Counted from the stretch's first letter, positions 46,895 to 55,727 are shown. The stretch: 64,000 bases of DNA from Paraburkholderia ginsengisoli NBRC 100965 (GCF_000739735.1 NZ_BBJF01000004.1:1132227-1196226), one strand, 5' to 3'. Notes: generated by a model from the letters alone, not told the origin. Made by a program: numbers and translations.

Positions 46895-48646
46895 ATGAAA
46901 ATCCAAAGCAGGCTGGCGGCATTGCCGTTCACAGCCTTGGTATCACTCGCGCACGCGCAGCAGGCCCCGACGCCAGCCGACACCGCGGCAGCGGTACGCG
47001 CGAACGCAGAACAGAACCAGCAAGTGAAGGAACAGCGCGAAGCGCAGCAACGCGACGCGGCGGTGAATGCGCCGTCTGTGCGCTCGACTGTTGCGCGTGT
47101 CTCAAGTTGGCCCGATCTGCCGGTCGAAACGCCATGCTTTCGCATTGACTCGTTTGCGCTCGATGTGCCCGCGACGTTGTCAGAAGCTTCACGCGCGCAG
47201 GGCGCATCCGCACTGCCGCTCGACCGCTTTGCTTTCGCACGCGAATGGCTCGACCACTACAAGGGGCAATGCGTCGGCAAGTCGGGACTCGACACGCTCA
47301 CGAAGGGATTGCAGCAAACCATCCTGAGCCGTGGCTACATCACCACGCGCGTACTGCTGCCCGAACAGGACCTCTCGACCGGCACGCTGAAGTTCGCGCT
47401 GGTGCCGGGCGTCATCGGCAAGGTCCGCTTTGCCGATCCTGCTACGCGCGGCACATGGAAATCTGCATTCCCGACCCGCGACGGCAACGTGCTGAACCTG
47501 CGCGACCTCGAACAGGGGCTTGAGCAGATGAAGCGCGTCAGCAGCCAGGACGTTACGATGCAGATCATTCCGACCAACATCCCCGGCGAAAGCGACGTGG
47601 TACTGGACGTGAAGTGCACGAAGCCATGGACCGTGGTCGCGTCGGTGGACAACTCGGGCCAGCGCGCAACCGGCAGGCTGCAAGGCAACCTGAGCCTCGG
47701 CATCGACAACCCACTCGGCCTGAACGACATCTTCAACGTCGGTGTAAGCCAGGACCTCGAATTCGGCGACAGACGTCTCGGCTCGCACGGCTGGAACGGC
47801 TCCTATTCGATCCCGTGGGGCTACTGGACCGCCACGCTGTCGGCCTATACGAACACCTACTATCAGCAGATCGCAGGCGCCAACGCGACCTTCGTATCGA
47901 GCGGCAATTCGCAGACGGTGGACTTCAAACTCCAGCGCGTGCTCATGCGCAGCCAGAACAATGTCCTCGGCGCGCAGTTCCGGCTGACAAAGCGCTTTGG
48001 CGAGAGCTTCATCGAAGACACCGATATCCCGCAGCAGCACCGCAACAACACGTTCATCGAAGCCGGTCTGACCGACCGCCACTACTTCGGCAACGCGCAG
48101 TTCGACGGCAGTCTCGCGTACCGTCAGGGTATCGGTGGACTCGGCGCAACACCGGACTACTACGTGAATGGCCCGACGTACCGCTTCCACATGGCCGTAC
48201 TCGATGCGAACCTGTCCGTGCCGTTCCAGATCGCAACGCAGCCGCTACGCTACGTGACAAGCGTTCACGGCCAGTTCACCAACAACACGCTGAACTACAT
48301 TGACGATCTGACGATTGGCAGCCGCTACACGGTGCGCGGCTTCGACGGCGAAACGATGCTCGCGGCCGAGCGCGGCTTTTTCTGGCGGAATGAATTGCAG
48401 TTGCCGATTGGTTCGACGGGCCAGTCACTCTATGCAGGCGTCGACTACGGCCACGTATTCGGCCCGAGCGCAGTCTATCTAGCCGGTACGCAACTGGCTG
48501 GTGCAGTCATCGGCGTGCGTGGTGGCGTCCCGTCACGAATTGGGGGACTGTCGTATGACCTGTTCGCCGGGACGCCCATTTACAAACCGGCTGGTTTCCC
48601 GACCGCGCGCGTGACGCTCGGTTTCCAGGCGACGGTGCAGTTCTAA
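46895..48646 (+). CDS. bcpB: BcpB/CdiB-type outer-membrane transporter
   Basis: A 583-residue TpsB protein that secretes BcpA. A signal peptide (to about AHA-Q) is followed by a long N-terminal helix region, two POTRA domains (about residues 80-240) and a 16-strand barrel. The signature VRGF is at residues 480-483 (SRYTVRGFDGE), and the protein ends in phenylalanine (ATVQF), the usual barrel recognition end. Its 3' end is partly duplicated downstream at 49710-49792. Placement last in bcpAIOB is standard. Confidence 0.93.
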   Translation: MKIQSRLAALPFTALVSLAHAQQAPTPADTAAAVRANAEQNQQVKEQREAQQRDAAVNAPSVRSTVARVSSWPDLPVETPCFRIDSFALDVPATLSEASRAQGASALPLDRFAFAREWLDHYKGQCVGKSGLDTLTKGLQQTILSRGYITTRVLLPEQDLSTGTLKFALVPGVIGKVRFADPATRGTWKSAFPTRDGNVLNLRDLEQGLEQMKRVSSQDVTMQIIPTNIPGESDVVLDVKCTKPWTVVASVDNSGQRATGRLQGNLSLGIDNPLGLNDIFNVGVSQDLEFGDRRLGSHGWNGSYSIPWGYWTATLSAYTNTYYQQIAGANATFVSSGNSQTVDFKLQRVLMRSQNNVLGAQFRLTKRFGESFIEDTDIPQQHRNNTFIEAGLTDRHYFGNAQFDGSLAYRQGIGGLGATPDYYVNGPTYRFHMAVLDANLSVPFQIATQPLRYVTSVHGQFTNNTLNYIDDLTIGSRYTVRGFDGETMLAAERGFFWRNELQLPIGSTGQSLYAGVDYGHVFGPSAVYLAGTQLAGAVIGVRGGVPSRIGGLSYDLFAGTPIYKPAGFPTARVTLGFQATVQF

Positions 48647-48713
48647 CGTCGAACAGTATCAGCTTCAAACGCCGGGCGCGTGGTGCGCCTGACGGCCCAC
48701 AGAGAGGAAAACA

Positions 48714-49670
48714 ATGCAAACCAGCAAATTCAGGATAACGAACCGGATTCAGGCCTGTACGGCAATTCTCGCGGTCGCAACGGCGGTAGCGCTTTCCGCT
48801 TGTGGTGGCGGTAGCAATAGCGGCGGTTCCCCGATCACGTCCAACTCGCCATCCGACAGTAACGCATCGAACTCGACCGGGCCCTCAAGCACCGCTGCAA
48901 CCTTCTTCGACAGCATCTTTCTCAAGGATAGCGGCGCGGGATTTTTTCAGTTTGGCGCGAACTTCGACTCATCCAAGGGCAAGCCCACCGCAACCGGTCG
49001 CACCCAGTTCTACGTCAACTCGGACAGTGACGCGAACTTTACCGAGGTGGGCAGCGTCATCGTTGACCCATATACACAGGAACGCGACGATCAGGCTTAC
49101 ATCACCGCTGAAGGTGCGTTCACGTCGAGCAGCACTCCATACATCGACATCGGCACCAGCTCGAAAATATTCCAGATACTGCCGCAGGGCTACCAGCTTG
49201 GCATGAATGGCATGTCCTCGGCGCTGTATGAAGTGACGGTCACGCCGCAGGACGTGTCCGGGCTGCCCGTGTCCGAGGCAATCTACAAGGACGAAGGACC
49301 GTCGACAAATGGCCTGTCCATCCTCCTCGGGCAAGACACCACCCCGATGCCACAAGGCGCACAGATGTACCAGTTGCCCTACAAGGTATTGACAACGCAT
49401 CTGTGGCTCAATCTTTCTACCGCGAAGACGGGCTGGAATTCCCTCGAACAGGTTCAGTCCACTACCGGTGGCACGATCCAGTCTCTCGGCGGATATCGCT
49501 ACCTCAAGCCTGCCTCCAATAGCGTTACCTACATCGAATATAAGGGGGAGGTTTTCATCGGCGAACTGCTGAATGCGGGTGACGAACACGACATCGTGCC
49601 GGCGGCGTATAACCGCATCGCGGCTGACTTCATAGCCCAGGAACAGCAGAAGATCGGAGTAGCGAAGTAG
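48714..49670 (+). CDS. Unrecognised lipoprotein downstream of bcpB
   Basis: A 318-residue protein with a lipoprotein signal ending LSAC (Cys30), a Gly/Ser/Asn-rich linker (about 31-60), then a folded domain with beta-rich patterns such as TQFYVNSDSDANFTEVG and GYRYLKPASNSVTYIEYKGE. AGAGGAAAACA precedes the ATG. I cannot assign a family. It follows bcpB by 68 bases on the same strand, so it may be part of the CDI operon, for example as a surface accessory, or simply adjacent cargo. It is intact, unlike most of the island's other non-CDI genes. Confidence 0.7.
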   Translation: MQTSKFRITNRIQACTAILAVATAVALSACGGGSNSGGSPITSNSPSDSNASNSTGPSSTAATFFDSIFLKDSGAGFFQFGANFDSSKGKPTATGRTQFYVNSDSDANFTEVGSVIVDPYTQERDDQAYITAEGAFTSSSTPYIDIGTSSKIFQILPQGYQLGMNGMSSALYEVTVTPQDVSGLPVSEAIYKDEGPSTNGLSILLGQDTTPMPQGAQMYQLPYKVLTTHLWLNLSTAKTGWNSLEQVQSTTGGTIQSLGGYRYLKPASNSVTYIEYKGEVFIGELLNAGDEHDIVPAAYNRIAADFIAQEQQKIGVAK

Positions 49671-49709
49671 TCGGTATCAAAGGCAGGGGCGCTCGCCTGT
49701 GGCGTCTCT

Positions 49710-49792
49710 GCCGGTACGCCTAGCTACAAACCGTCGCCCTTTTCCTCACTGCGCGCGTCACGTTGGGCTTTCAATTGACCGCGCAGTTCTGC
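49710..49792 (+). pseudogene. 3' remnant of a second bcpB
   Basis: AGTPSYKPS, then after a frameshift TARVTLGFQLTAQF, repeat the last 25 residues of BcpB (AGTPIYKPAGFPTARVTLGFQ...TVQF). The stop codon after the final Phe is changed to TGC. This is a leftover of a duplicated or older two-partner-secretion gene. Confidence 0.7.
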
Positions 49793-49798
49793 CCTGCC

Positions 49799-50338
49799 AT
49801 GAATACACGACCGAAACTGGAAGACTTTCTGCGAAAGCATGTCGCACACCTGATGTCGTCCGACGCTAATCCCCTTCCTGCCTGTCCTTGATGTGCCGGC
49901 ATCCACGTTGTGAAGAAGGGCTATGCGCGGCTGCGCACAGGACCACTTCCCACCTACGCGTGCGACCTGTGCGGTCACTACTTCAGCCGCCTGAGCGGTA
50001 CGCCCTTTTCGCATCGCCCCTTTCGCGGTCAGTTCGATCAAGTGATCGCGCTGCTGTCGCAGTCGATCAGTTGCGCGCAGGCTGCGCAGCAACTCGGTGT
50101 GATGAGGCACACGGTACGGAAAAACGTCCGGCTGATCCGGCAATGGCTGCTTGAACTCGATCCGTCCGGACATGATGAAAAGCTGGTTCAGCTTGGCGGT
50201 CATCTGACGGCCGCGCATGACGAGTTGCATATGCCGCCAGGCGGTATCGCCTGTGAAGACCGGACGCTTAGGAGCTATTCGCACGAAGCCATTAACGGAC
50301 ATGGAAAATACGCGCCCCAGCTTTCGCTTCTCGCGTAA
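49799..50338 (+). pseudogene. DUF746 protein with in-frame TGA
   Basis: A continuous frame of 180 codons from ATG 49799 contains one TGA at 49889-49891, between the Cys-Pro and Cys of a zinc-finger knuckle (ACP-stop-CAG). The remainder (YARLRTGPLPTYACDLCGHY...) matches DUF746, a transposase-like zinc-finger family common in Burkholderiaceae. A CGA to TGA change would account for it. Translation could restart at GTG 49910, but without the first knuckle. It abuts the bcpB remnant. Confidence 0.6.
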
Positions 50339-50737
50339 CGCAGTGCGCTACAGGATCGACAATAGCCAGGCGGCCGCCATCGCAAAGGTTGTCGACAAAT
50401 TCGTAAGCGGGGCTTATCTGGAATCGCTAGAGGGGAGTGGCCCAGATGTCGCGAACATTTTTTTGTGCGCCGGTGGCAAGACTTTTCCCAAGAGCCCTCG
50501 GCTTTTCATGCAAGCGTCTGCTCCGGAGCAACGCGGGATCACGACCTTCATTTCCGGTCAGATTGAACGAAGTAACCCTGGGTCGCCGATGGAATCGACA
50601 TTCGCCCAAAAGTCCAGAAAGCTTCGCCAGAGCACACTTTAGTAAAGTACTTTGACACGGTAGACAAAGACCTCGCTTTCAGAGTCGCGAAGTCGCTGGA
50701 CTTAACGCTCCCCGCAACATCGAAAGTTGTATTCGCT
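50339..50737. other. Uncertain stretch before the integrase
   Basis: An open frame continues from 50301 to 50642 (MENTRPSFRFS start, 113 codons) without a ribosome site or recognisable domain. I would not call it a gene. The rest is unassigned. Confidence 0.35.
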
Positions 50738-52032
50738 TCACCGGGTGCAAGTAACAACAGTCAGGCGAGGCGGTTCCAGCACGTTCACCGCGTCGGCCAG
50801 ATGCTTCGGCGCAAGGTGCGCATATCGCAGCGTCATCTTGAGGTCCGTGTGACCCAGCAGTTCGCGAACCCGGTTCAAATCGACACCAGCCATGACCGGA
50901 CGGCTGGCGAAATCATGACGCATATCGTGCCAACGGAAGTTAGTGATACTAGCGCGCTTGAGCAGCAACCGCCACGGCGCGTCGTACTCTACGGACGGCT
51001 TGCCGGTGACCTGATTTGTGAATAGATACTCCGGATGCGCTAGCGGACGCCATGCTTTGAGCGTTTCAAGCGCTTCAGCGTTGAGCGGTACACGCCGTGC
51101 TTTGTTCGTTTTGGCATTTCCTCGTTGAGCAGTAATCATTGGCGCGAGCCCGTCAAGTTGAATGCCCGACCAGCGTAGCGCCAACAATTCACCGCGACGA
51201 AGACCCGCGTTGAGCGACAGGATAACCGCAGGCCGGAGATGGTCCGTAAAAGCTGCATTACGCAATGAAGGAAGCGCGAACAACTTGCGCGCCCGACGAT
51301 CAACGTTGCTTCGTTCCTTGTTGTCGCGATACTCCTGCTCCCGGTCGAGTAGTGCTGCATAGAGCCGGGTCCGTTCATCGTCGTCGAGATAGCGCACAAC
51401 CACATCAGCGACGGAATCCGTCGTGCGCATGACCTGCTGCACGGGATTGACACTCAACAATTGAGCTTGCTCGATGGGGACCGTGTACAGCCCTTGCAGC
51501 GTTGCGAGTTTGCGCGCAATAGTCGCCTCGACGTTGCCCTTCCGATGGCAAAGCAATTGCTACTGCAGCAAATCCCAAGCCGTTACCGCATCAAGCGGCT
51601 TGTCCAGAATCCGGCCGAAATGATTGCGGATAGTTTTGGCAAGTTCAGCACCGCCTTTGCGTTCGCTTTCAGCCAGTCCTCATAGGGGTCATTTAGGAAT
51701 TGGCGTACTGTCGGCAATGATGTGCTACGCTTCGCCTCCCGTTCGCGCCGCTCTGCGACCACTGCGGCGCTATCGCCTTTGCGGTCCGTCGTCTGAAGCT
51801 CGCGCTTGACGATTTCGCGTGCGTCGGCTGGCGACAACTCTGGATAGTTGCCAATCTTTTTGGGGGCAAAAGAGCCGTTAGGCTTCCGATAACGCAGCGC
51901 GTATGAGATCGCGCCGGCAGGCGTCACGCGCACTGAGAATCCGGCGATAGTCCGGTCTGTAAATTCCTGAGGCTCGCCGGTTGGTTGCAGCGTGCGCACG
52001 AAGTCGCGATTCAAATCATATTTCTGTTTCAT
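50738..52032 (-). pseudogene. Tyrosine-family integrase, disrupted
   Basis: Read from ATG 52032, MKQKYDLNRDFVRTLQ and the DUF4102-like N-terminal domain (GNYPELSPADAREI) are intact. The frame then slips near 51640: the continued reading KGGAELAKTIRNHFGRILDK lies in another frame and meets a TAG right after TAWDLLQ. From about 51556 the catalytic domain resumes with an arginine motif (LRRGELLALRW), HDMRHDF and LGHTDLKMTLRYAHL, carrying the catalytic Arg, His-x-x-Arg, His and Tyr. At least two lesions therefore separate the two halves. Its start lies 150 bases from the right att repeat, as expected for an island integrase. Confidence 0.85.
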
Positions 52033-52051
52033 GGCGGTAGAAACCTTCGAA

Positions 52052-52073
52052 GTTTGGGCAATTTTTGGGCAAT
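52052..52073 (+). repeat. Right arm-type repeat
   Basis: GTTTGGGCAAT, four bases, GGGCAAT; direct partner of 35102-35123. It lies just upstream of the integrase start codon, as arm sites often do. Confidence 0.55.
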
Positions 52074-52181
52074 AGCCGCCGCGAACTTCGACGGACATAC
52101 GCGTACAAGCGTAGGTCTAAGTCGTTGATTTTACTAGATTCACGGACGTGCGAGAATATGCACGGACAAAGAAAATCGCAT

Positions 52182-52198
52182 ACAATACGCGACCGCGC
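52182..52198 (+). repeat. Candidate attR core
   Basis: ACAATACGCGACCGCGC, identical to 35000-35016. The base before it completes TACAAT, a plausible -10 for rlmJ, 105 bases before its start. Confidence 0.7.
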
Positions 52199-52302
52199 TG
52201 CACACCGGCGCCGTTTGCCGTATGCCCGCTGTGCCGCCGCATTGCACCCCGCACCGCCGAATCCGCCCTGGAGCGGCCTGCCCTCTTTCAGCGTTCCTCA
52301 TC

Positions 52303-53148
52303 ATGCTCAGCTACCGCCACGCCTTTCATGCAGGCAATCACGCCGACGTTCTGAAACACGCCGTCGTGTTGCAGCTATTGCGCTACCTCGGCCAGAAGGA
52401 CAAAGCCTACTGGTATATCGACACGCATGCGGGCGCCGGCGTCTATTCACTGAAAGAAGGCTATGCAACCAAGACCGGCGAATTTCAGACCGGCATCGCG
52501 AAACTGTGGGAGCGCAACGATCTGCCGCCGCTCTTCGCCGATTACGTCGAAGAAGTTAGCGCGCTTAATCCGGACGGCCAGCTGCGCTTCTATCCCGGGT
52601 CGCCGTATATCGCGTGGCGGCAGTTGCGCGAGCAGGACCGCCTGCGTCTGTTCGAGTTGCACACCACCGAAATCGACGTGCTGCGCCACAACTTCCGCGA
52701 CGCGGGCCGCCGCGCGATGCTGTACGCGGGCGACGGCTTCGACGGCATTCTCGCGTTGCTGCCGCCGGCGCCGCGTCGCGCGCTGGTGCTGCTCGATCCG
52801 TCGTATGAGGACAAGCGCGACTACACGCGTACGCTGCGCTGTGTCGAAGAGAGCCTGAAGCGCTTTCCGACCGGCACGTATGCGGTGTGGTATCCGCAGG
52901 TGAGGCGCCCGGAATCGCAGCGGTTTCCCGATCAGTTGAAGAAGCTGCAGGAGCGTAACTGGCTGCATGTGAGCCTGACTGTCAGCAATCCGCCGGCGGA
53001 CGGCTTTGGTCTCTTCGGCAGCGGCATGTTCATTCTGAACCCGCCGTACACGCTGGCAAAAATGCTGAAGGAGCAGATGCCCTGGCTCGTCAAGGCGCTC
53101 GGCGAGGACAAGGCCGCCGAGTTCAAGGTGGAGTATCGCGGCGATTGA
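52303..53148 (+). CDS. rlmJ: 23S rRNA (adenine-2030 N6)-methyltransferase
   Basis: A 281-residue SAM-dependent RNA methyltransferase. The opening MLSYRHAFHAGNHADVLKH, the SAM-binding YIDTHAGAGVYSL and the N6-adenine motif LLDPSYE are all diagnostic for RlmJ. ATG at 52303 is the family start; a longer frame exists but includes the GC-rich leader. It is the first core gene beyond the right end of the island, whose junction lies in its promoter region. Confidence 0.93.
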   Translation: MLSYRHAFHAGNHADVLKHAVVLQLLRYLGQKDKAYWYIDTHAGAGVYSLKEGYATKTGEFQTGIAKLWERNDLPPLFADYVEEVSALNPDGQLRFYPGSPYIAWRQLREQDRLRLFELHTTEIDVLRHNFRDAGRRAMLYAGDGFDGILALLPPAPRRALVLLDPSYEDKRDYTRTLRCVEESLKRFPTGTYAVWYPQVRRPESQRFPDQLKKLQERNWLHVSLTVSNPPADGFGLFGSGMFILNPPYTLAKMLKEQMPWLVKALGEDKAAEFKVEYRGD

Positions 53149-53421
53149 GGATTGCAGCGGCCCGCTGTTCGCGAGGCGGCAGCGGTTACGAATGAGCGCG
53201 GCGTGCCGTGCGAGCTTTGTGGCCGGCCTGCTGTTCGGATTTCATTGGTATCCGTCGCGAGACGCGAATCTGTTGCCCGAGGCGGTGGCCGGCGCTTGCC
53301 AATCGCAGTCGCCGACGCCGCGCGTCCGCTTTCAGGGTGTGGACCACCGCTTCCTCACCGGCCCGATTACTCGCGGCCCACATTCCGCGTACCGCGGCGC
53401 GCACCACCCCGACTCCCCCGC

Positions 53422-54462
53422 CTACTTCAACTGCGCGGCAGCCTTGCGCGCGAAGTCGTTCGTATAGGTAGCGTTCAGATCGATCTTCTTCGGATCGAGC
53501 CGGTTATCGAACGACGCCAGCGCGCGTAACGATGTCGACGGACCGTCCGCCGCCATCAAACCGTCCGGCGAATACGCGTCGCGCACGTTGTGAAACGCTT
53601 CGAGATACAGCGCCGAATCGTTGAGCAGATAAGCCGGCGGCACCATTTTCAACAGATCGGCGTCGCTCGCGGTCTGCAACCAGCGGTTCGCGCGCACGAT
53701 CGCATTGGCGAGCGCCTGCGTCGTCTTCGGATTCTTCTGGATGAAGCTCTCGGAGGCGTAGAGCGTCGCCGCCGGCATCGTGCCGCCGAACACCTCCTGC
53801 GTGCCCTTCACCGTACGCGTGTCGATCAGCACCTTGATCGCCCCGCTGCGCGTCAGCTTGGTCATCATCGGATCGACGTTGGAGAGCGCGTCGATCTGCC
53901 CACCGCTGACCGCCGCCAGCACCGTGGCGCCACTGCCCACACCGATCGCCGAAATCTCGTTGCGCTGCACGCCGGCTTTGCGCAAAGCCACGGTCAGCAC
54001 GAGATCCGTCGATGAACCCGGCGCGCTCACGCCGACTTTCGCGCCCTTGAAGTCCGCGAGCGACTTGAGTTGATCAGCTTTCGACTTCACCACCGCGACG
54101 ACGATCTGCGGCGCGCGGCCCATCAACACGAATGCCCGGTAGTGCTGCCCCTTGGCCTGCATGAACAGCGTATGCTCGAACGCCCCGGCGCCCACCTCGG
54201 CGCTGCCGCCCACCACCGCCTCCAGCGCCTTCGATCCGCCCGCGAAATCTTCGAGCGTGACGTCGAGCCCTTCGTCCTTGAAGTAGCCCAGTTGACGCGC
54301 AGCGAGCACCGGCAAATAGTAAAGACCGGGCAGACCGCCGACGGCCATCGTCAGCGCGGGCATTTCGGGCGTGTCTTTGGCGAGCGCGACGCCGGGCAGC
54401 ACGGCAAGCGCGAGCAGCGTGGCGCACGCGCGCGCGGCACGCCGGATCGACTGAATGGGCAT
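53422..54462 (-). CDS. ABC transporter substrate-binding protein, NMT1/TauA-like
   Basis: A 346-residue periplasmic binding protein. The signal peptide (ending VALA-KD) precedes an NMT1-type domain: GGLPGLYYLPVLAARQLGYF, EDFAGGSKALEAVVGGSAEVG, and GVSAPGSSTDLVL. ATG at 54462 follows AGGAGA. Members bind sulfonates, nitrate-like anions, aliphatic amines or thiamine precursors, so the ligand is unknown. No permease or ATPase gene is adjacent, so it must work with a transporter encoded elsewhere. Confidence 0.88.
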   Translation of the reverse strand: MPIQSIRRAARACATLLALAVLPGVALAKDTPEMPALTMAVGGLPGLYYLPVLAARQLGYFKDEGLDVTLEDFAGGSKALEAVVGGSAEVGAGAFEHTLFMQAKGQHYRAFVLMGRAPQIVVAVVKSKADQLKSLADFKGAKVGVSAPGSSTDLVLTVALRKAGVQRNEISAIGVGSGATVLAAVSGGQIDALSNVDPMMTKLTRSGAIKVLIDTRTVKGTQEVFGGTMPAATLYASESFIQKNPKTTQALANAIVRANRWLQTASDADLLKMVPPAYLLNDSALYLEAFHNVRDAYSPDGLMAADGPSTSLRALASFDNRLDPKKIDLNATYTNDFARKAAAQLK

Positions 54463-54703
54463 GTGACGTCTCCTTGTTCTGTTGATTCGTTGCAGTGACG
54501 CTGCGCGATACCCTCGTCCGGGCCGCTGGTGAGATACCGCGAGACGATTGTCGACGGACGGTTTCGCTCGTGCCATGCGCCGAAACCCCAATGGCGCGGG
54601 CCATTCGTCATGCATGCGCAAACGGGCCGGCAAAAGCACTTGCGGGACGGGAAAACATCAACGGGAAGAACCCGGACTGCTCTGGCAGCAATCGCACCGA
54701 CGC

Positions 54704-55048
54704 TTATTGCGGGCGAGGTACTGGCCGGGGCAAAGGCCGCGGCGGCGAGCCGCCTCCTGCGGGCAATTGAATGTACGGCGCGACCACGATCGGCACCGAC
54801 GACTCCGGCGACGCCAGTTCGGTGGGGGTTGCCATGGGCTGCGCGCCCACGATCGGCTGCCACGACGTCGGCCCGGTGCGCATGACCGTACCGCTCTGCC
54901 CGTCGTTGATGCCGCCCTGCGAGTCGAGGATTACCGGCCTGCGCGTGCTGTCCGGCGTGGCGAACGCGTTCGATACGGCGAAAACCGGCGTCAGCAAGCC
55001 CGCGGCAATTACGGCCAGGAGGGATCGGGGTGAGCGGATAGAAGGCAT
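54704..55048 (-). CDS. Secreted Pro-rich protein of unknown function
   Basis: A 114-residue protein with an N-terminal signal sequence (about residues 1-30), then ILDSQGGINDGQSGTVMRTG, and a Pro/Arg tail (PPRPLPRPVPRPQ). The pattern resembles small conserved Burkholderia hypothetical proteins, but no function is known to me. It stands alone on the minus strand. Confidence 0.6.
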   Translation of the reverse strand: MPSIRSPRSLLAVIAAGLLTPVFAVSNAFATPDSTRRPVILDSQGGINDGQSGTVMRTGPTSWQPIVGAQPMATPTELASPESSVPIVVAPYIQLPAGGGSPPRPLPRPVPRPQ

Positions 55049-55191
55049 GGGCGGACCGGTTTGGTTTGAGAATGCCGGATAGCGCGGAGAACGCTTACCT
55101 TACCTCGGCGCTCGCCGAGAGGCTAGTCGATATTCGCCACGCATAGCGTTCGCCCGCCGTCCGCGAGAAATTCTCTGGTCCAGATGTGACA

Positions 55192-55213
55192 AAGCCCCGC
55201 ATCGACGGGGCTT
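55192..55213 (-). terminator. Hairpin downstream of DUF3563
   Basis: AAGCCCCG, loop, CGGGGCTT. On the minus strand only a short T run follows, so it is a weak terminator or an mRNA-stabilising hairpin. Confidence 0.5.
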
Positions 55214-55275
55214 AACACTGTGCTGCAGTCGCCGCGCAAAAGGCGCCGGCGGGTCCAACTCGAAGCAGGGGAAAC

Positions 55276-55422
55276 TTACAGCGAGTAGCCGTTGGTTTCG
55301 AGCGAGCGAATACGCTGTTCGAGCTGAACGATGTCCGACGACGATGCCAGGTAGGCTTCGCGACGGTTGCGTTCCGCAGTTTCAAACCAGGTGCTCAGCT
55401 TTTCAAGAATGTATGCAAACAT
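55276..55422 (-). CDS. DUF3563 small protein
   Basis: A 48-residue protein reading MFAYILEKLSTWFETAERN at its start and ending RIRSLETNGYSL, a near-exact match to the DUF3563 pattern common in Burkholderiaceae. The ATG at 55422 follows GGAGAAC. It is probably helical with heptad spacing in the second half (QLEQRIRSLE). Its function is unknown. It was too short for ordinary ORF listing. Confidence 0.85.
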   Translation of the reverse strand: MFAYILEKLSTWFETAERNRREAYLASSSDIVQLEQRIRSLETNGYSL

Positions 55423-55727
55423 GATGTTCTCCAAGGATCAGATTGAATCCCCGGTGGATTGGGCATCAGGGATTTCCCGTAAAAGGGTTAACCCGAATTA
55501 TAGCCCTATGGTGCAACCTTGCTAGTGAAATGCCCGCATGATGTGCATTCCGTTTTGGAATGGTGCACGTCGGCGGTGCAGGTAAGTGGTTGATTTATCT
55601 CGGCTCGCAACGATTTTTCGGTAATCGTTGATGCCGTCCCGTATTTTTTAGCACAAAATTGGTGCAAACCAATAACGGTTGCGACGCGCCGCTCGATTTG
55701 GGTTGCACCTGACCCTGCAAACCCGCC
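55423..55727. other. AT-rich gap between DUF3563 and cueR
   Basis: 305 bases with the DUF3563 promoter region and the cueR 3' flank. The stretch 55600-55680 is unusually AT-rich (GTATTTTTTAGCACAAAATTGG). No gene or named element was recognised. Confidence 0.4.

Larger units (their letters stand above)
35000..52198. mobile_element. 17.2-kb integrated island carrying a bcpAIOB-type CDI locus
   Basis: The region is bounded by a perfect 17-bp direct repeat, with a degenerate tyrosine integrase gene just inside the right end. Inside, gene decay is extensive (glycosyltransferase, second bcpB, DUF746 and integrase remnants) while the CDI locus is largely intact. Parts, notably 35.4-36.3 kb and 45.4-46.6 kb, are more AT-rich than the flanking core. 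The insertion separates the aldo/keto reductase gene from rlmJ. Since the integrase is broken, the element is probably no longer able to move by itself. Confidence 0.75.

Noticed and set aside
49889..49891. Selenocysteine at the TGA of DUF746
   Set aside because: No selenocysteine insertion hairpin was recognised, the family uses an ordinary residue there, and the neighbourhood is full of decayed genes.
50217..50642. 141-codon plus-strand frame before the integrase
   Set aside because: It overlaps the DUF746 frame, has no ribosome site and shows no recognisable domain.
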